This document shows, piece by piece, positions 46,470 to 57,400 of a stretch of DNA of 64,000 nucleotides; the stretch's first letter is position 1; each line of letters opens with the position of its first letter. Below the pieces are notes generated by a model. That model ran no database searches, was not told where the DNA came from, and was given only the letters and a program-made list of their open reading frames with translations. The translations under genes were made by a program, and so were the position numbers. This DNA comes from Tilletiopsis washingtonensis (taxonomy: Eukaryota > Basidiomycota > Exobasidiomycetes > Entylomatales): NCBI RefSeq assembly GCF_003144115.1, contig NW_020312003.1, positions 346,153-410,152 of the forward strand, in the 5' to 3' direction.

Positions 46470-49041
46470 CTATCGTCGAGCTGCTGTCGTCTGGGTCTGC
46501 TCGAAGCGATTGAGGATCTGTGCACGCGCAAGATGTCAGCTGGCGCGGTGCGAGTGCAAGCGGCGCTCGCCACACACCTCTTCAGCCGCATCGCGCATCT
46601 CCGTCGCCATGCGGTGCACCTCGGTGCCCGGCCGGTTGTAGATGAGCGCGTTGGCGAACATGTGGCTGAGCGCGCGGCGCAGCTGCGATGCCGAGGCGAT
46701 GCGGCCCTCCTTGACGCGCGCCTTGATCGTCTTGAGATCGAGCGGGTGCCGCACGAGCTGGTAGTAGTCTGGCGCGTCCTGTGTGATGCAAGCGGCGTGA
46801 GCAGGGCGCGCGAGGGACGTGGGCAAGGCGCTGCGCGACGCACCTGCTCCTTGATGGGATTGTGGAAGAGGTTGCCGTGCGTGTGGTTTGCCACCTCGTC
46901 CAGCAGCATGAGGAGCATCTTATCGTTCTTGCGGCGCGCCCGCTCGCGCTCCGCCTCGCTCACCTCGTCCTTCTCCATCACGGTGCCGGGCCTCGAGGTG
47001 CGGCCCGAGGCACGCGTCGAAGACGGACCGTCGCCGGCACGACTGCTGCTTGCACTGGCTGCGCGGCCACGGCTGGCGCCGCTCGTGCTGCCGCGCCGAT
47101 GCCGGGTGCTGCCTCGTCGTTCGGAGACGGGCGAAAGCGAGGCACTCTTGCTCGTCTCGCGCCGCGCAGGTGAGTCTTCACGCTCGCTGTCGTCGCCGGC
47201 TGCAGCCGCAGCCGCATCGTCGCGCACGCTCGACGCCTCGCGACTTGCGCTGGCGCGCACGCCGCGCCGCCGCACCGCAGAGGCGGGTGTCGCTGAGGTG
47301 GATGCCGTGGCGGCGGCAGCCTCTTCGCTGCCTGCGCGAGCAGTGCCGGCACGTCCACTGCGGCGCGTCCGGCGCGGCGTCTCCTCCTCCTGCTTCACCG
47401 TTGGCGTGGCTGCACTGCCTCGTGTCGCGCGTGTCTTGTTCCGCGTGCTCGGTGCCGGCTCTGGCTCGGGCTCTGCGTCTTCCTCCTCGTCCTCTTTCTC
47501 CTCTTCCTCCGCAGCGTCTGCTTGCGCGGCAGGCGTCTCTGCCGTGCTCTCGCGTGTGCGCTCGTCTGTCTCTGAAGCAGCCGCACGTCCGCGCTTGCGT
47601 GCCTTGCGCGGCACCTCCTCTACCTCTGCCTCATTGTCCGAGGCTGCTTGCGCCTCGGCCTCCTTGCTCGCTGCATCTCGCTCGTCGGCGCGCTTCCGCT
47701 TCCCGGCGCGCTGCGCACTCGACTCGGCTTCTGGCGACTTGGCGCGCTTCTCCTTCTCGCGCTGTGCCGACTTCGGCGCGGACGCGGAGCGCGAGCGCGA
47801 GCGGCGCGGCGTCGAGGGTGCCGAGACAGGCAGGGGCGAGGCAGCGCGTGACGAAGAGGCCGCAGCGGCGGGCGCAGCGTCGGCGTCCTTCTCCGGCGCA
47901 GCCATCTCCTCGTCCTCAGGCTCGGGCCGGGCACCGCTCGCCTTTGTGGCAGCCGCAGTCTCAGCGGCAACAGACTGTGCTGCAGCATTCTTGTCCTGGG
48001 CTGCTTGCTCGCCTCCCTTGCGACTCGGGCCAGCCTCGTCGGCCTGGGTCTCGGCCGCTTTGGCCGAGCTCGACGCTGGCGCATCTGCATCCTTGGAAGG
48101 TGTCGGGGCAGCCTTAGGCGATGCAGCGGCGGCCGGGGCAGCACTTGCTTCCGCAGCTCCCGGAGCAGCGGCAGCAGGCCGTGGCGCAGACTCGGGCTCG
48201 TTGGCGCCGCGCCGGCCTTCTGCGGCAGCGCTGCGGACGCGCTCACGAACGGCCCGCGCAGTGGGCGGCGTGGCCACATCCTCGCCCGCTGCCGCGGCAC
48301 TCGACGTCGGAGCGGGGCTGGCTGCGGCGCCCGACGCGCCGAGGCTGCGCAGCTCGAGTTGCAGTGCAGCGTCCTTTGCGCCGGACGAGTAGGCTTCAAT
48401 CTCGGCGGCGAGCTCGCTGTGGGTGGAGGGTCAGCAGAGAGAGCGGGAAAGGACAGCGAGACGACGCACTGGAAGCGCTCCTCGCGCTCGCGCAGCACGG
48501 CGCGCAGCTCGTCGATGCGCTCGGCGTAGAGGCGCTGCGCCAGGAGCAGCTGGCTGGCGCGGTCGGTGCGCGGCGGCAGGCCGCGCGCCTCCTTTGCGCG
48601 TGCGGCCGTCGACGACGACGACGCTGCGGCGCCGCTGCCGCCGGGCGACGGCGGCACGGCGTCGTCGCTGCCGTCGGGCAGGGTGAGGGCGTGGGTGCGC
48701 ATGAGGGCGACCCAGGCGCGCTCGCACTCGCGCGAGCCAAAGACGCGGCCGAGGGTGAAGCCGGCGCGCGCGGCACTCTCGATGCGCGGCGCCGTCTTGA
48801 CGAGCGGGTGCGCCAGCATGAGCGCCGAGACGCGCGCCCAGTCCGGCGGCACGCTGCCGACGTGGTGCACGGCCTGCGCCAGCAGCAGCTTGTCGCGCAG
48901 CGAGAGGCGCGAGAGGGCCGACGGCGGCGCCTGCGCGGGCGTGCCGCTGAGCGACGGCGCGGGCGACGGCGTGCTGCCGGACATGCCTGCTGCGGCGGCG
49001 GCCGCGCTGCCGAGGCTGGGCGACGGCGACGGCTGCGGCAT
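46470..49041 (-). CDS. BRD8/Bdc1-type bromodomain protein (NuA4-like)
   Basis: 797 residues from exons 49041-48470, 48416-46844, 46778-46578 and 46517-46470. The N-terminal part (LRDKLLLAQAVHHVGSVPPD, then WARVSALMLAHP) resembles the SANT-like start of BRD8 and fission yeast Bdc1. A helix (LLLAQRLYAERIDELRAVLR) crosses the first splice. A long middle is rich in Glu, Ala, Ser, Lys and Arg. The C-terminus is a bromodomain: NDKMLLMLLDEVANHTHGN, YYQLVRHPLDLKTIKARV, MFANALIYNRPGTEVHRMA with the acetyl-lysine-binding Asn. These proteins are subunits of NuA4/TIP60 histone acetyltransferase complexes. The last exon (48 nt) ends ILNRFEQTQ. An in-frame upstream ATG (49146) would add 35 residues; I prefer MPQPSPSP. 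Confidence 0.83.
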
Positions 49042-49258
49042 GGGCGGCGAGGGGATCGTGGACGAGAAGCAGGCAGCAGCGGCGCGCTCGGGCGGCGCTC
49101 TGGCGGCGCCGGTGGGCGCGGCGCGTCTGCTGACTAAGCAGGGCACCGGACCTTCCCCGCCTTGCCCAGCACGCCCCTTGCCCGCAGTCTAGCAATACAG
49201 TGATATTGGGCAGCCCAGCAGTGACAGCACACACATCTATGGTAGCACGCGGGCGGGC

Positions 49259-50850
49259 TCAGTCGAGCTTGCGCGCCGTCTTGGCTGCACCACCGCCGGC
49301 GCCCGGCACGCCGAGCTGCACCGCGTGCGCACCGGGCGGCGGCGCGGACGGATGGCCCCAGCTCTGTGTCTGCGAGAGCGGATGGGAGAGCGGCCGCTCG
49401 TCGCACTCCCACTTGTGTGCGTGCGCCGAGGGCAGCAGCCGCCCGTCGCCGCTGCTGCTGCCGCCGCTGCTGCCGCCGTTCCAGTAGCACACGTACTGCA
49501 CGGCAATGACGGCGTTGAAGAGCGAGGCGAGCGCAAAGCCCCAGAGCAGCAGCGCGTCGTGCGTCTCGGTGGCCGTGGTGAAGCTGCGTGAGAGAGCATG
49601 TCAGCGGACGATGCATGGCAACCGCGCATCTCCTGCATCTGCCTGCAAGGCCCCCACATCGCCGCATCACTCACACGCGCGCCACGGTGCCCGCCAGCTG
49701 GGCAAAGACGACGACGGCACTGAGCTGGCCCGTCTCTTTGCGGCGCGCCAGCTCCTGCATCTGCGGCACCTTGCTCGCCAGCGACACGGGAATTGTCGTT
49801 GCCTGCAGCACGGCCAGCGCGCCCGGCGGCACGAGCGTCGGCGACGCCAGCGCCAGCGAGAAGAGCAGCATGATGACTGCCGCTGCTGCTACGCGCGCTC
49901 GCGGCGGGCGCAGCGAGACGGGCAGAACGCGCTGCAGCCGCGGCAGGGGCGCGTAGTAGAGGATGAGCAGCGTGATGACCATGTCTGAGCACAGAGGAGT
50001 CAGTGACAGGGCATGCAGGAGTGACGCGCTGCTCCTGACACAGATCAAGGCAGCATCGAAGCCCGCCCTCTGGCTGAGCGACTGATGGCCAGACCCGCTC
50101 GCTCTCCGCGCTGCGGCCCGTTCTGACCCTTACGGGATCTGGCTGTATCGCTCTAGACACCGAAAGACGGCCCTCAACTGTACGCCCCTGCCCGCAGTCG
50201 CCGCCGTAGCCGCCCTTGCCCCTCCCAGCACTCACTCTGCAGCGTCAGGCTGGCGTTCTCGCCGTACGTGCTGAACGGGATGCCGAGGCGCACGGCGTAC
50301 GCCAGGCTGATGGTGTACGCGACGACCTCGAGCGCGTACATCTCGACGCTGACGCCGCGCGCCGAGTGCGCGCGCACAATCTTGGCCATCTGCGGCAGCT
50401 TGAGGATGCTGCCGAAGAGCACAATGCCGAGCCCCAGCGCCTTGGAGATGAGCAGGCGCAGGCAGGCCGTGGCGCCGAAGCTGGCGTTGAGCACGAGCTG
50501 CGAGTGGCAGTGCTGCAGAGGCGCCGTCAGCAGAGCGCGAAGGCGAGGCGCTGGCGGCGGCATGGCATGGAGCGGCGTCTACCCAGTGCGTGCTCCCACC
50601 TCGGCGACTGCACCCCTGCTGCATCTCTGCAGCCGCAGCATCACTTCTCTGTGTACTCCCTCTCTCTGTCAGCGCCCGCGCCACTCACCTCGCCGAGCAG
50701 GCTGCGCGCCAGGGCATCGAGCGGGCCAGGGAGATGCCGGCCAGCAAGCTGCACGAGCGCCTGCAGTGCGCCTAGCAGGCCCGGCGGCGGCGTCACGAGC
50801 GGCACGGCCGGCAGCGCGAGCAGCGGCGATGCGGACGACGCATGCGCCAT
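49259..50850 (-). CDS. MPDU1: MPDU1-like PQ-loop membrane protein
   Basis: 357 residues from exons 50850-50689, 50512-50236, 49984-49675 and 49583-49259 (introns 176, 251 and 91 bp, long for this window). It aligns by eye with human MPDU1: CLRLLISKALGLGIVLFGSI with the first PQ motif KLPQMAKIVRAHSARGVSVE, IPFSTYGENASLTLQ, LLILYYAPLPRLQ, then TTIPVSLASKVPQMQ as the second PQ, TGQLSAVVVFAQLAGTVARV, and a C-terminal helix FNAVIAVQYVCYWN. MPDU1 is needed for use of mannose- and glucose-phosphate-dolichol in the ER. A Gly/Ser/Ala-rich cytosolic tail of about 70 residues is extra. Its stop lies 217 bp upstream of the bromodomain gene's start. Confidence 0.87.
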
Positions 50851-51048
50851 GCTTGTGCGTGTGGCCGCGCAGCGAGGAAGAGAGAGGAGGTGGTGGTCGG
50901 CAGACGCTGAGGTGCACCGGCCGGCGCAGGACACGAAGATGCTCAAGTGTTGTTCCCACGCTCGCACTGCGCACGGACGCGCCTCGCGGGCACTCACAGA
51001 GGCACAAGCACCCCACTCGCCTTCGCTCCGCTCCACCACCATCCAGCC
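50851..51048. promoter_or_regulatory. bidirectional promoter region
   Basis: 198 bp between the divergent starts of the MPDU1-like and TFIIIC subunit genes, the shortest divergent gap in the window. Pyrimidine-rich before the right-hand ATG (CTCGCCTTCGCTCCGCTCC). No TATA box seen. Confidence 0.5.
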
Positions 51049-52227
51049 ATGGCACCCACCAAGTCACGCCGCCCCGCATCGCGCCGCACTGGCGCTGACG
51101 GCGTCGCATCGGGCTCCGGCTCCGGCTCCGGCTCGCACACGCAGGCACACGCCTCGGGCAGCAGCAGTGCGGCCGGCGCCTTCGACGCGCACAGCGAGGG
51201 CCCGCGCCGGCTGCTGGAGCGCGGCAGCGCACGCGTGCCGGCCTTTGCAGACGCGCCTGGCGGCACGGGCTGGCAGCCGGGCGAGGAAGAGGAGGCGGCA
51301 GCGGCGGCGGACGAGGACGCAGAGTGGGGCGAGTGGGAGTACGAGGAGCACGAGCACGTCGTGCTCCTCGACCTCGGGCCCGCCGTGGAGAAGCTCGTCA
51401 AGTCGAGTGCAGAGTACAGCATCAGCGTGAGTGGCGCCGGCGGGCGCGGTGCAGCGCAGCAAAGGCATGGCGGCGTTGGTGGCAGAGCACAGAGCACACT
51501 GGCGAAGACGAGGCGACGCGCATGTATGCCGCGGCTACCCCATCGTCAAGCGCACGCAGGCTCACTCTCTGCCACAGGGCCTCGAGACGGACACGCCCTT
51601 TCTGACCATCGGCACCTCGATGTTCGCCGGCGCATGGGACGAGGCGCTGGGCTCCGAGATTCTGCTGTACGACACGCACAGTGAGCGCTCGCTTCTGCTC
51701 TGCCGCGCGTTGGCACGTTGCACTGACGCAGACGCTGGCCAGGCTCGCCACATCCCACGAGCCATGCGCTGCTGCCACTGGCGCCCACGCCTTCCGACGC
51801 CGCATTCTCGCGCGCACCCTCGACGTCGGCCGCACGCATCCGCTTCCTGCCGTTGGCGCCGCCTGCGCCGCCGAACAACAAGGGCGCCAAGGAGCGCAAG
51901 CCGCGCGGCCGGCCCAAGCTGACGCTCGAGGAGCGCGCACAGCGCGCACTCGCGCGCGTCATGCAGGGCGATGTGCCGAAGCGCCTGCAAAAGGAGGAGC
52001 GAGAGCAGCGCGCACGCGAGAAGCTGGAGCGCAAGGCGGCGGCGCAGGCGAGAAAGGAGCAGGACGAGCTGACGTCGCAGAGCGAGAGCGGGAGCGACGA
52101 GAGCGGCAGCAGTGAGAGCGAGAGTGAGGACAGCGATGGGAGCGATGGCAGTGACGAGGAGGGAGACGCGGCAAGGGAGAAGGAAGCAGCAGAGCGGGAG
52201 CGGGAGAGTGAGCAGGAGACCGAATAG
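51049..52227 (+). CDS. TFIIIC subunit 6 (tau55/Sfc7-like)
   Basis: 321 residues from exons 51049-51426, 51578-51680 and 51743-52227. The family core is a beta-barrel domain: EYEEHEHVVLLDLGPAVEKL, then across splices YSISGLETDTPFLTIGTSMF and GAWDEALGSEILLYDTH, which matches the TFIIIC subunit 6 domain of Sfc7 and human GTF3C6. TFIIIC binds internal promoters of tRNA genes for RNA polymerase III. The third segment SAARIRFLPLAP closes the domain. A basic RKPRGRPKLTLEERAQRALA region with an AT-hook-like GRP and an acidic Ser/Glu/Asp tail follow. The acceptor at 51742 is chosen because the nearer CAG at 51731 leads to an early stop. Confidence 0.83.
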
Positions 52228-52868
52228 TCACGCACGTTCCCAAGTGTCCGAGCGAGGTCGCGCAACGAGTCTGCTCCTCGCCTGATACGCTCGAGCGAGA
52301 AAAGAATGGGAGCAAATGGGCCTGCGACAGCTGAAAGTCCACAGCGCAACACAGAGCGACACGACAGGGGAGCAGGCGAGGCACCGGGGCTGTGCGGGTC
52401 TCACGCCGCCTCGGCTTGCTGGTGCGGCGCAGCGCTGTAGACGAGGCAGCGATGCGTGTGCAGACGAGAAGCGCTCGAGAGAGGAGACTTACGGCGAGGC
52501 GTGGGTGATGAGACCGGCGAGGAAGCAGCTTGCCCTTGCAGCAGAGCGAGCGCACGCCTCGCCGACTGGCGCACGCCGCGGTCGAGGCCGCAGCCCGGCG
52601 CGGCCGTAAGGCTTCTCTGCGCCGCTGCGCCGCCGGATGTGGATGTCGTGCTCACGCGCAGGCGCGGCGCGCCGATTCCCTTTCCTCTGCTCCACAGCAC
52701 CGCGTCCGCTGCTCTCTTCCGCTCGCTACGCTCCGAGGCGCTCTCTTGCCGTTCATCTGCCCACACTGCGTCTCAGCGCGCGCTTCTCTGTTGCTCGGCG
52801 CATCCCTGCCCCGCTCGCGTCCTCGTGCCCTGCCCCGCTCCACGTCTTCCCGCCGCTCTTGCCTCGTG
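52228..52868. promoter_or_regulatory. upstream region of the GCLM gene
   Basis: 641 bp between two plus-strand genes. From about 52680 on it is pyrimidine-rich (CTCTTCCGCTCGCT, CTCTCTTGCCG), as for a fungal core promoter and leader. Upstream open frames in the GCLM register lack family resemblance, so I keep the ATG at 52869. Nothing else seen. Confidence 0.45.
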
Positions 52869-54247
52869 ATGAGCGCCTCGCAGCCGCCCGTGCTGCGCTC
52901 GCTGCTCTTCCACACGCACGACGCCTCGCGCCCGCTCAAGCCGTCGGCCTTCGGCGCCCTCTCGCACGCCATCCACGAGACGCTGCACTTTGCCCTCGAC
53001 GGCGACGTCGAGGACTGGGCCGCGGCGCCGTCGCTGCAGGCGCCGTGCGGGCCCAACGAGGAGGCCGAGCAGCAGCAGGCGCGTCACTCGGAGGAGGAGG
53101 AGGAGCTGACGCCGCGGCCAGGCTTCGCGCCGCCCGTCGCGCCGGCAGACGACGACGAGCGTGCATACATCTCCTACCACTTCAGCGACGACGGCACGCT
53201 GGCGCTGCCGCATCCCGACACCATCGCCGCCGACCGCTCGCCGGACCCGTGTGCGGCCGGCGCAGACCGCTCGGCGCTCGACGTGACGGCCAAGTTCTTC
53301 CTGCTCTCGGCATCCGCAGGCAGCCAGGAGCGCGGCGCGGCGCCCTTGGTCGAGGATGCGCTGCAGGCACTCGAGGCCAGCACGGGCATCGAGCAGGTCG
53401 ACACGGCCATTCTCGAGTTTCCACTCTTGCGGCTAGGCGAGCCGGCGCCGAGTGGAGACGAAGAGCTCGTGCGGAGAACGTGGTCGGTGAGTGCTGGCCC
53501 GCGTGGCCGCTGCCTCTTCACTGGCCCTCGCATGCATTCCTGCTGCGCCTACTGCAACGACGAGGCCACAGCAACGTGCAGGGTCCGGACACACCCGCGC
53601 ATGCGAGAGACTTGCTGACCTTCTGTTGCGCAGGCGCTCTCTCCGTCTCCTCGGATTGCCGCGCTCGGCGTGGCGTCTGCCTCGCTGCCCTCGCTGCGCG
53701 TCATCTTCGCCGACGTGCCGGCGGCCAACGGCTCGGCGCACACGCAGGCGTCGGCGTACCGCACGCCCTCGCTCGTCACCATCGACGTGGGCAAGATGCG
53801 CACGCCGTGCTCGTGGGACCGCGAGCTGAAGCAGTGGTGCGAGGAGCGCGGCACGGAGCTGGGCACGGGCAACGACGGCGATGGTGAGTTCTGCGCCTGC
53901 CTGCTGCTGCCTTCTCTCGTCAAGCGCGTGCTGATCGTCCTGGCGCAGATGTGTTGCCAAAGGAGACGCTGCCTACTTTGCTCGCCGAATTTGCAGATCG
54001 GCTGCCGGTGCCATTGCCGGCGAACGCGCGCCTCGTGCCGCGGTGGTGCATGAAGGTGAGTGTGGCGCAGCTGTCGCTCCAAACAGTGCTGACCTCTGCC
54101 TCGCCTCCCAGTACACAATACGTGCGTCTCGGCCAGCTGTGTCTGCCCGCCTGCTTCTCGCTGACACCCATTGCAGTCATCCGCGACCGCGGCGTGCTCG
54201 CAGACCAGAGCTGGATCCTGCGCTGCGACGTCGAGACCGATGCTTGA
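52869..54247 (+). CDS. GCLM: Glutamate-cysteine ligase modifier (regulatory) subunit
   Basis: 351 residues from exons 52869-53486, 53634-53883, 53949-54055, 54112-54121 (10 nt) and 54177-54247. It follows metazoan GCLM in order: a helix ALSHAIHETLHFALD, then LDVTAKFFLLSAS, a helix VEDALQALEASTGIEQVDTA with ILEFPLL, an aldo/keto-reductase-like middle (IAALGVASASLPSLRVIFAD), ETLPTLLAEFADRL, and the C-terminal LVPRWCMKYTILIRDRGVL, matching the family's WLLRYSVIVKSRGII. GCLM binds the catalytic subunit and lowers feedback inhibition by glutathione in the first step of its synthesis. Similarity is modest, but the C-terminal block spliced through the 10-nt exon is persuasive. An acidic insert lies at about 55-95. 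Confidence 0.8.
54112..54121 (+). other. GCLM: 10-nt microexon of the GCLM gene
   Basis: TACACAATAC lies between a CCCAG acceptor (54111) and a GTGCGT donor (54122). It encodes Tyr-Thr-Ile and the first base of Leu. Including it gives WCMKYTILIRDRGVL, as expected for GCLM; skipping it would shift the frame. Introns are 56 and 55 bp. Confidence 0.8.
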
Positions 54248-54452
54248 CTTCACCGCCCGCCTGCACCCGGACAGCCTGGCTTCATCACACGCGCACCCGC
54301 AATCTACAGCCGCCGACCATCGTGAAGGTGCATTTGCAGCTAGAGATGTCCTTGGGGTAAAACGTGTGGGGGAGCATGAGGCGCCAAGTGGCGTGCGTCA
54401 TCGCAAAGCGTCGTGTCGTGTTCGTTCAGGTAGTGCGCGCGCGCGAGGAAGA

Positions 54453-57400
54453 TCACGGCGCCGCTGCAGCCGCTGCACTTTCCTCGGCGTCAGTGTCGTC
54501 GTCGCTCTTGCTGCGCGTCGGGCTGTCGCTCGTCGGCCGGCTGCGCGGCACGTCGACCTCGAGCAGCTGCGCCCGCAGCTCTTCGCCGCTCTCGGGCAGC
54601 TCGGGGCGCGCCGCGTCGGACGAGGTGCCGCTGCTGGCGCTGCCACGCCTGCGCCGAGGCGCCAAGCCTGCTGACAGAGCGTGCGGCTCGCCAGCGCTGC
54701 CTGCGCCGTCAGTCTTGCTGTCCACGGTCGCCTTCTCTGCGTCGTCTTCTTCGCCCTCGTCGTCGTCGATGTGCAGAGCGACTGCTCGCCGGAACAGCTC
54801 GCCCTCCTCTGAGAGCTGGCCCTTGGCCTTGCCCTTGGTTGCGGGACTGCCCGCGCCAGTGAGGCTCTCGTCGGCCTGGTCCGGCTCCTCGAGCGCCGTT
54901 TCGTCTCGCGCCGCAGTCTGTGGCTCGAGATCGATGCGCAGGCCTTGCGCCGCGTCCTTCGAGGCGCCCTCTGCAAAGCCAGACGTGGCGGCGGACAGGC
55001 TTGGCGGCGACTGCAGGCCGTCGGCGTCGTCGTCTTCGTCCGAGCCAATGCTGAACGTCGGAGAGCTGAGCGCCGAGTCGATGACAGGCGTGGACAGATG
55101 CTCGGCAGAAGCAGGGCCCTCTCGTGCACCGTCAGCGGAAGCTGGCCTCTGAGGCCCGGCTGGAAGCTCGAGACGCGGAGTCGTGCGGGCCCGGTAGAGC
55201 GCGTGCAGCTTCTGCGCCACAGCTTCGAGCTCGTCGTTGAGGGTGACAAGGGAGCCAACCGTCTCGTCGCCGGCATCGCTGGCGGCGCGAGCGAGCTGCT
55301 GACGGAGCATCTTAGCTTGCGCCAGCACGTCGCCGAGAACTTCGCGACTCGTCGGCTCCTGAGTCGCTCCGCCGGCGCCGCTCTGCTGCTGACGAAGCTG
55401 CTCTTCTGCTGCGAGCAGCTCGCGGAGCACGCGCACGCACTCCTGGCCGGCCTCGACGAGTGCTCTGCCGCTCAGCTGCTCGCTGCGAGCCCGAGCTCGA
55501 GCAGCCTGCTGTGCTTTGAGCTGCGCAGCCTCCGCACGCCGGCGCTCCTCCTCGAGCGTACGTGCGACGACGGATTTGTGGATGGGAGCGGCGATCTTGA
55601 TGCCGCGCGACGCGGCCTTCGACTGCGCTCGCTCTGTGTTCGTCACGCACGCCATCATAATGTCGCGGCTGAGACGGGCGAAGTCCGGGTCGTTTGGCTG
55701 GAGGGAAGGAGGGGGTCAGCAACAGTGTAGCTCCGCGCAAGAGCATACGCACAGGGATCTCGATGTCGAGGCAGCGGATGCTCTTGTTGAGCTTGACGGC
55801 GGCGGCGAGCGCCATCACGCCCGCAATGTCGACGTAGTTCTGGACGAGGTCGAGATGCAGGAGCTTCGAGTCGGGCAGGAACTCGGCCAGAGAGATGGCG
55901 CCCTCGGACGAAAGGTCGGTGTCGTTGAGGAAGAGGCGCTTGAGCTGTGTGTTGAGAGCAAAGGCCATGCGGAGGGTCGAGATCTGCAGCGCGGGTCAGC
56001 GCCACGCGCGGCAAGTGGCCCACGCAGTAACGACTCACTCCTTCGAGGCCCGGACCCGAGCACGGATTGTGGCTCATGTCAAGCGTCTCCAGCGTCGTAT
56101 TGTACTTGAGCGCCTCGGCCACGGCGATGAGGCCGCCCATGTCGATGTTGTTGTCGCTGAGATTGAGGACGCGCAGCGTGCGGTTCTTCTTCAGCGCTTG
56201 CGCGAGGTACGCCACGCCGCCCTGGGCACAGCTGTCAGCAAGGCAGCAGCGCACACAATGCTACTCGCACACTCACTCGGACGTCGTTGCCCTTCAAGTC
56301 CAGCGTCAGCAGGTTGCCCACGCGCGGCAGGTCAGCTAGGATGCGCCGCGCGCGCTTCGCCTGGCACAGCGAGATCGCCTCCTCCTCGGTCTGGCTCGGG
56401 TGTGCCGCAGCGCATACCTCGGCCCTCTCGTGGTCACTGAGCGTGCGCTCCAGCTCTTGTGCTGGTGAGAGGATGGGTGCACGCGCGCCATTGGTGCCCT
56501 CGTACGAGTTGGGCATGCGGCGGTTCGTCACGCCGCCGCCGGCGCTCGAGACCATCATCGGCACGTCTGGCAGCGCCGGCGAGTAGCTGCGCTCCGCAGC
56601 GATGACGTTGCCAGACTCTGCAGCGCGGCCGCGCGAGCCCTGTGCATCGAGGCTCGCACTTCGCGAGCCAGGCGGAGAGCGGACTGCGTAGGCGCTGGGG
56701 CCGGCCGAAGAGCCCTGCCGAACGGCATAAGGCATGCCGTTGCTGCCACTCAGGCCGTCGCTATATGACGCCGAGCGTGACTGAGCACTTGCGCCGGTGC
56801 GCTGCTGGTGCGGCTGCCACTGCTGCTCTGCCTGCGGCGCGGCAGGCCGCGAGTCCGGGTAGTCCTTGAGCATGATCGCCAGGGCAACAGCACCGAGCTG
56901 CGCAATGCGATTGCGCCGGAGACTGATGTGCCGCAATTCCGAGAAGCGCACAGCCTGGCTGAGCATCTCGAGCGAAGCCGTCTTGAGACCGCAGTTCTCG
57001 AGACGCAGGGAGATCACCGACGAGGAGAGCTCCTCGGTTGGCCCTGCTCGCGCCTGGCCGTCTGCTTTCGAGTCTGACGAGCGACTCTCGTGCAGCAGTT
57101 GGGCCATCGGCATCAGCGGCTCGCCGTCGGAGTCGTACTCCTCGGTCGCAGACTCGACGTCGGCCAGCCCCTGCGCCTTGCCCTTGCCAGACGCCGACGC
57201 GCTGGCATTCTGCTGCTTCTGGGCGTCTCCGGCGCCACTGCCCTGCGGCTGGGCGATGGCGCCCATGATGTGCTCCAGGCTCGCCTTGTTGATTGTGTTC
57301 TCGGACAGGTCAAGAGAGCGTAGCGCGCGAGCGCGACGCATGAAGATGCCCACGTAGCGCCAGGCGTTGTACTTGAGCTTGCGATTCGAGGCCAGCGAGA

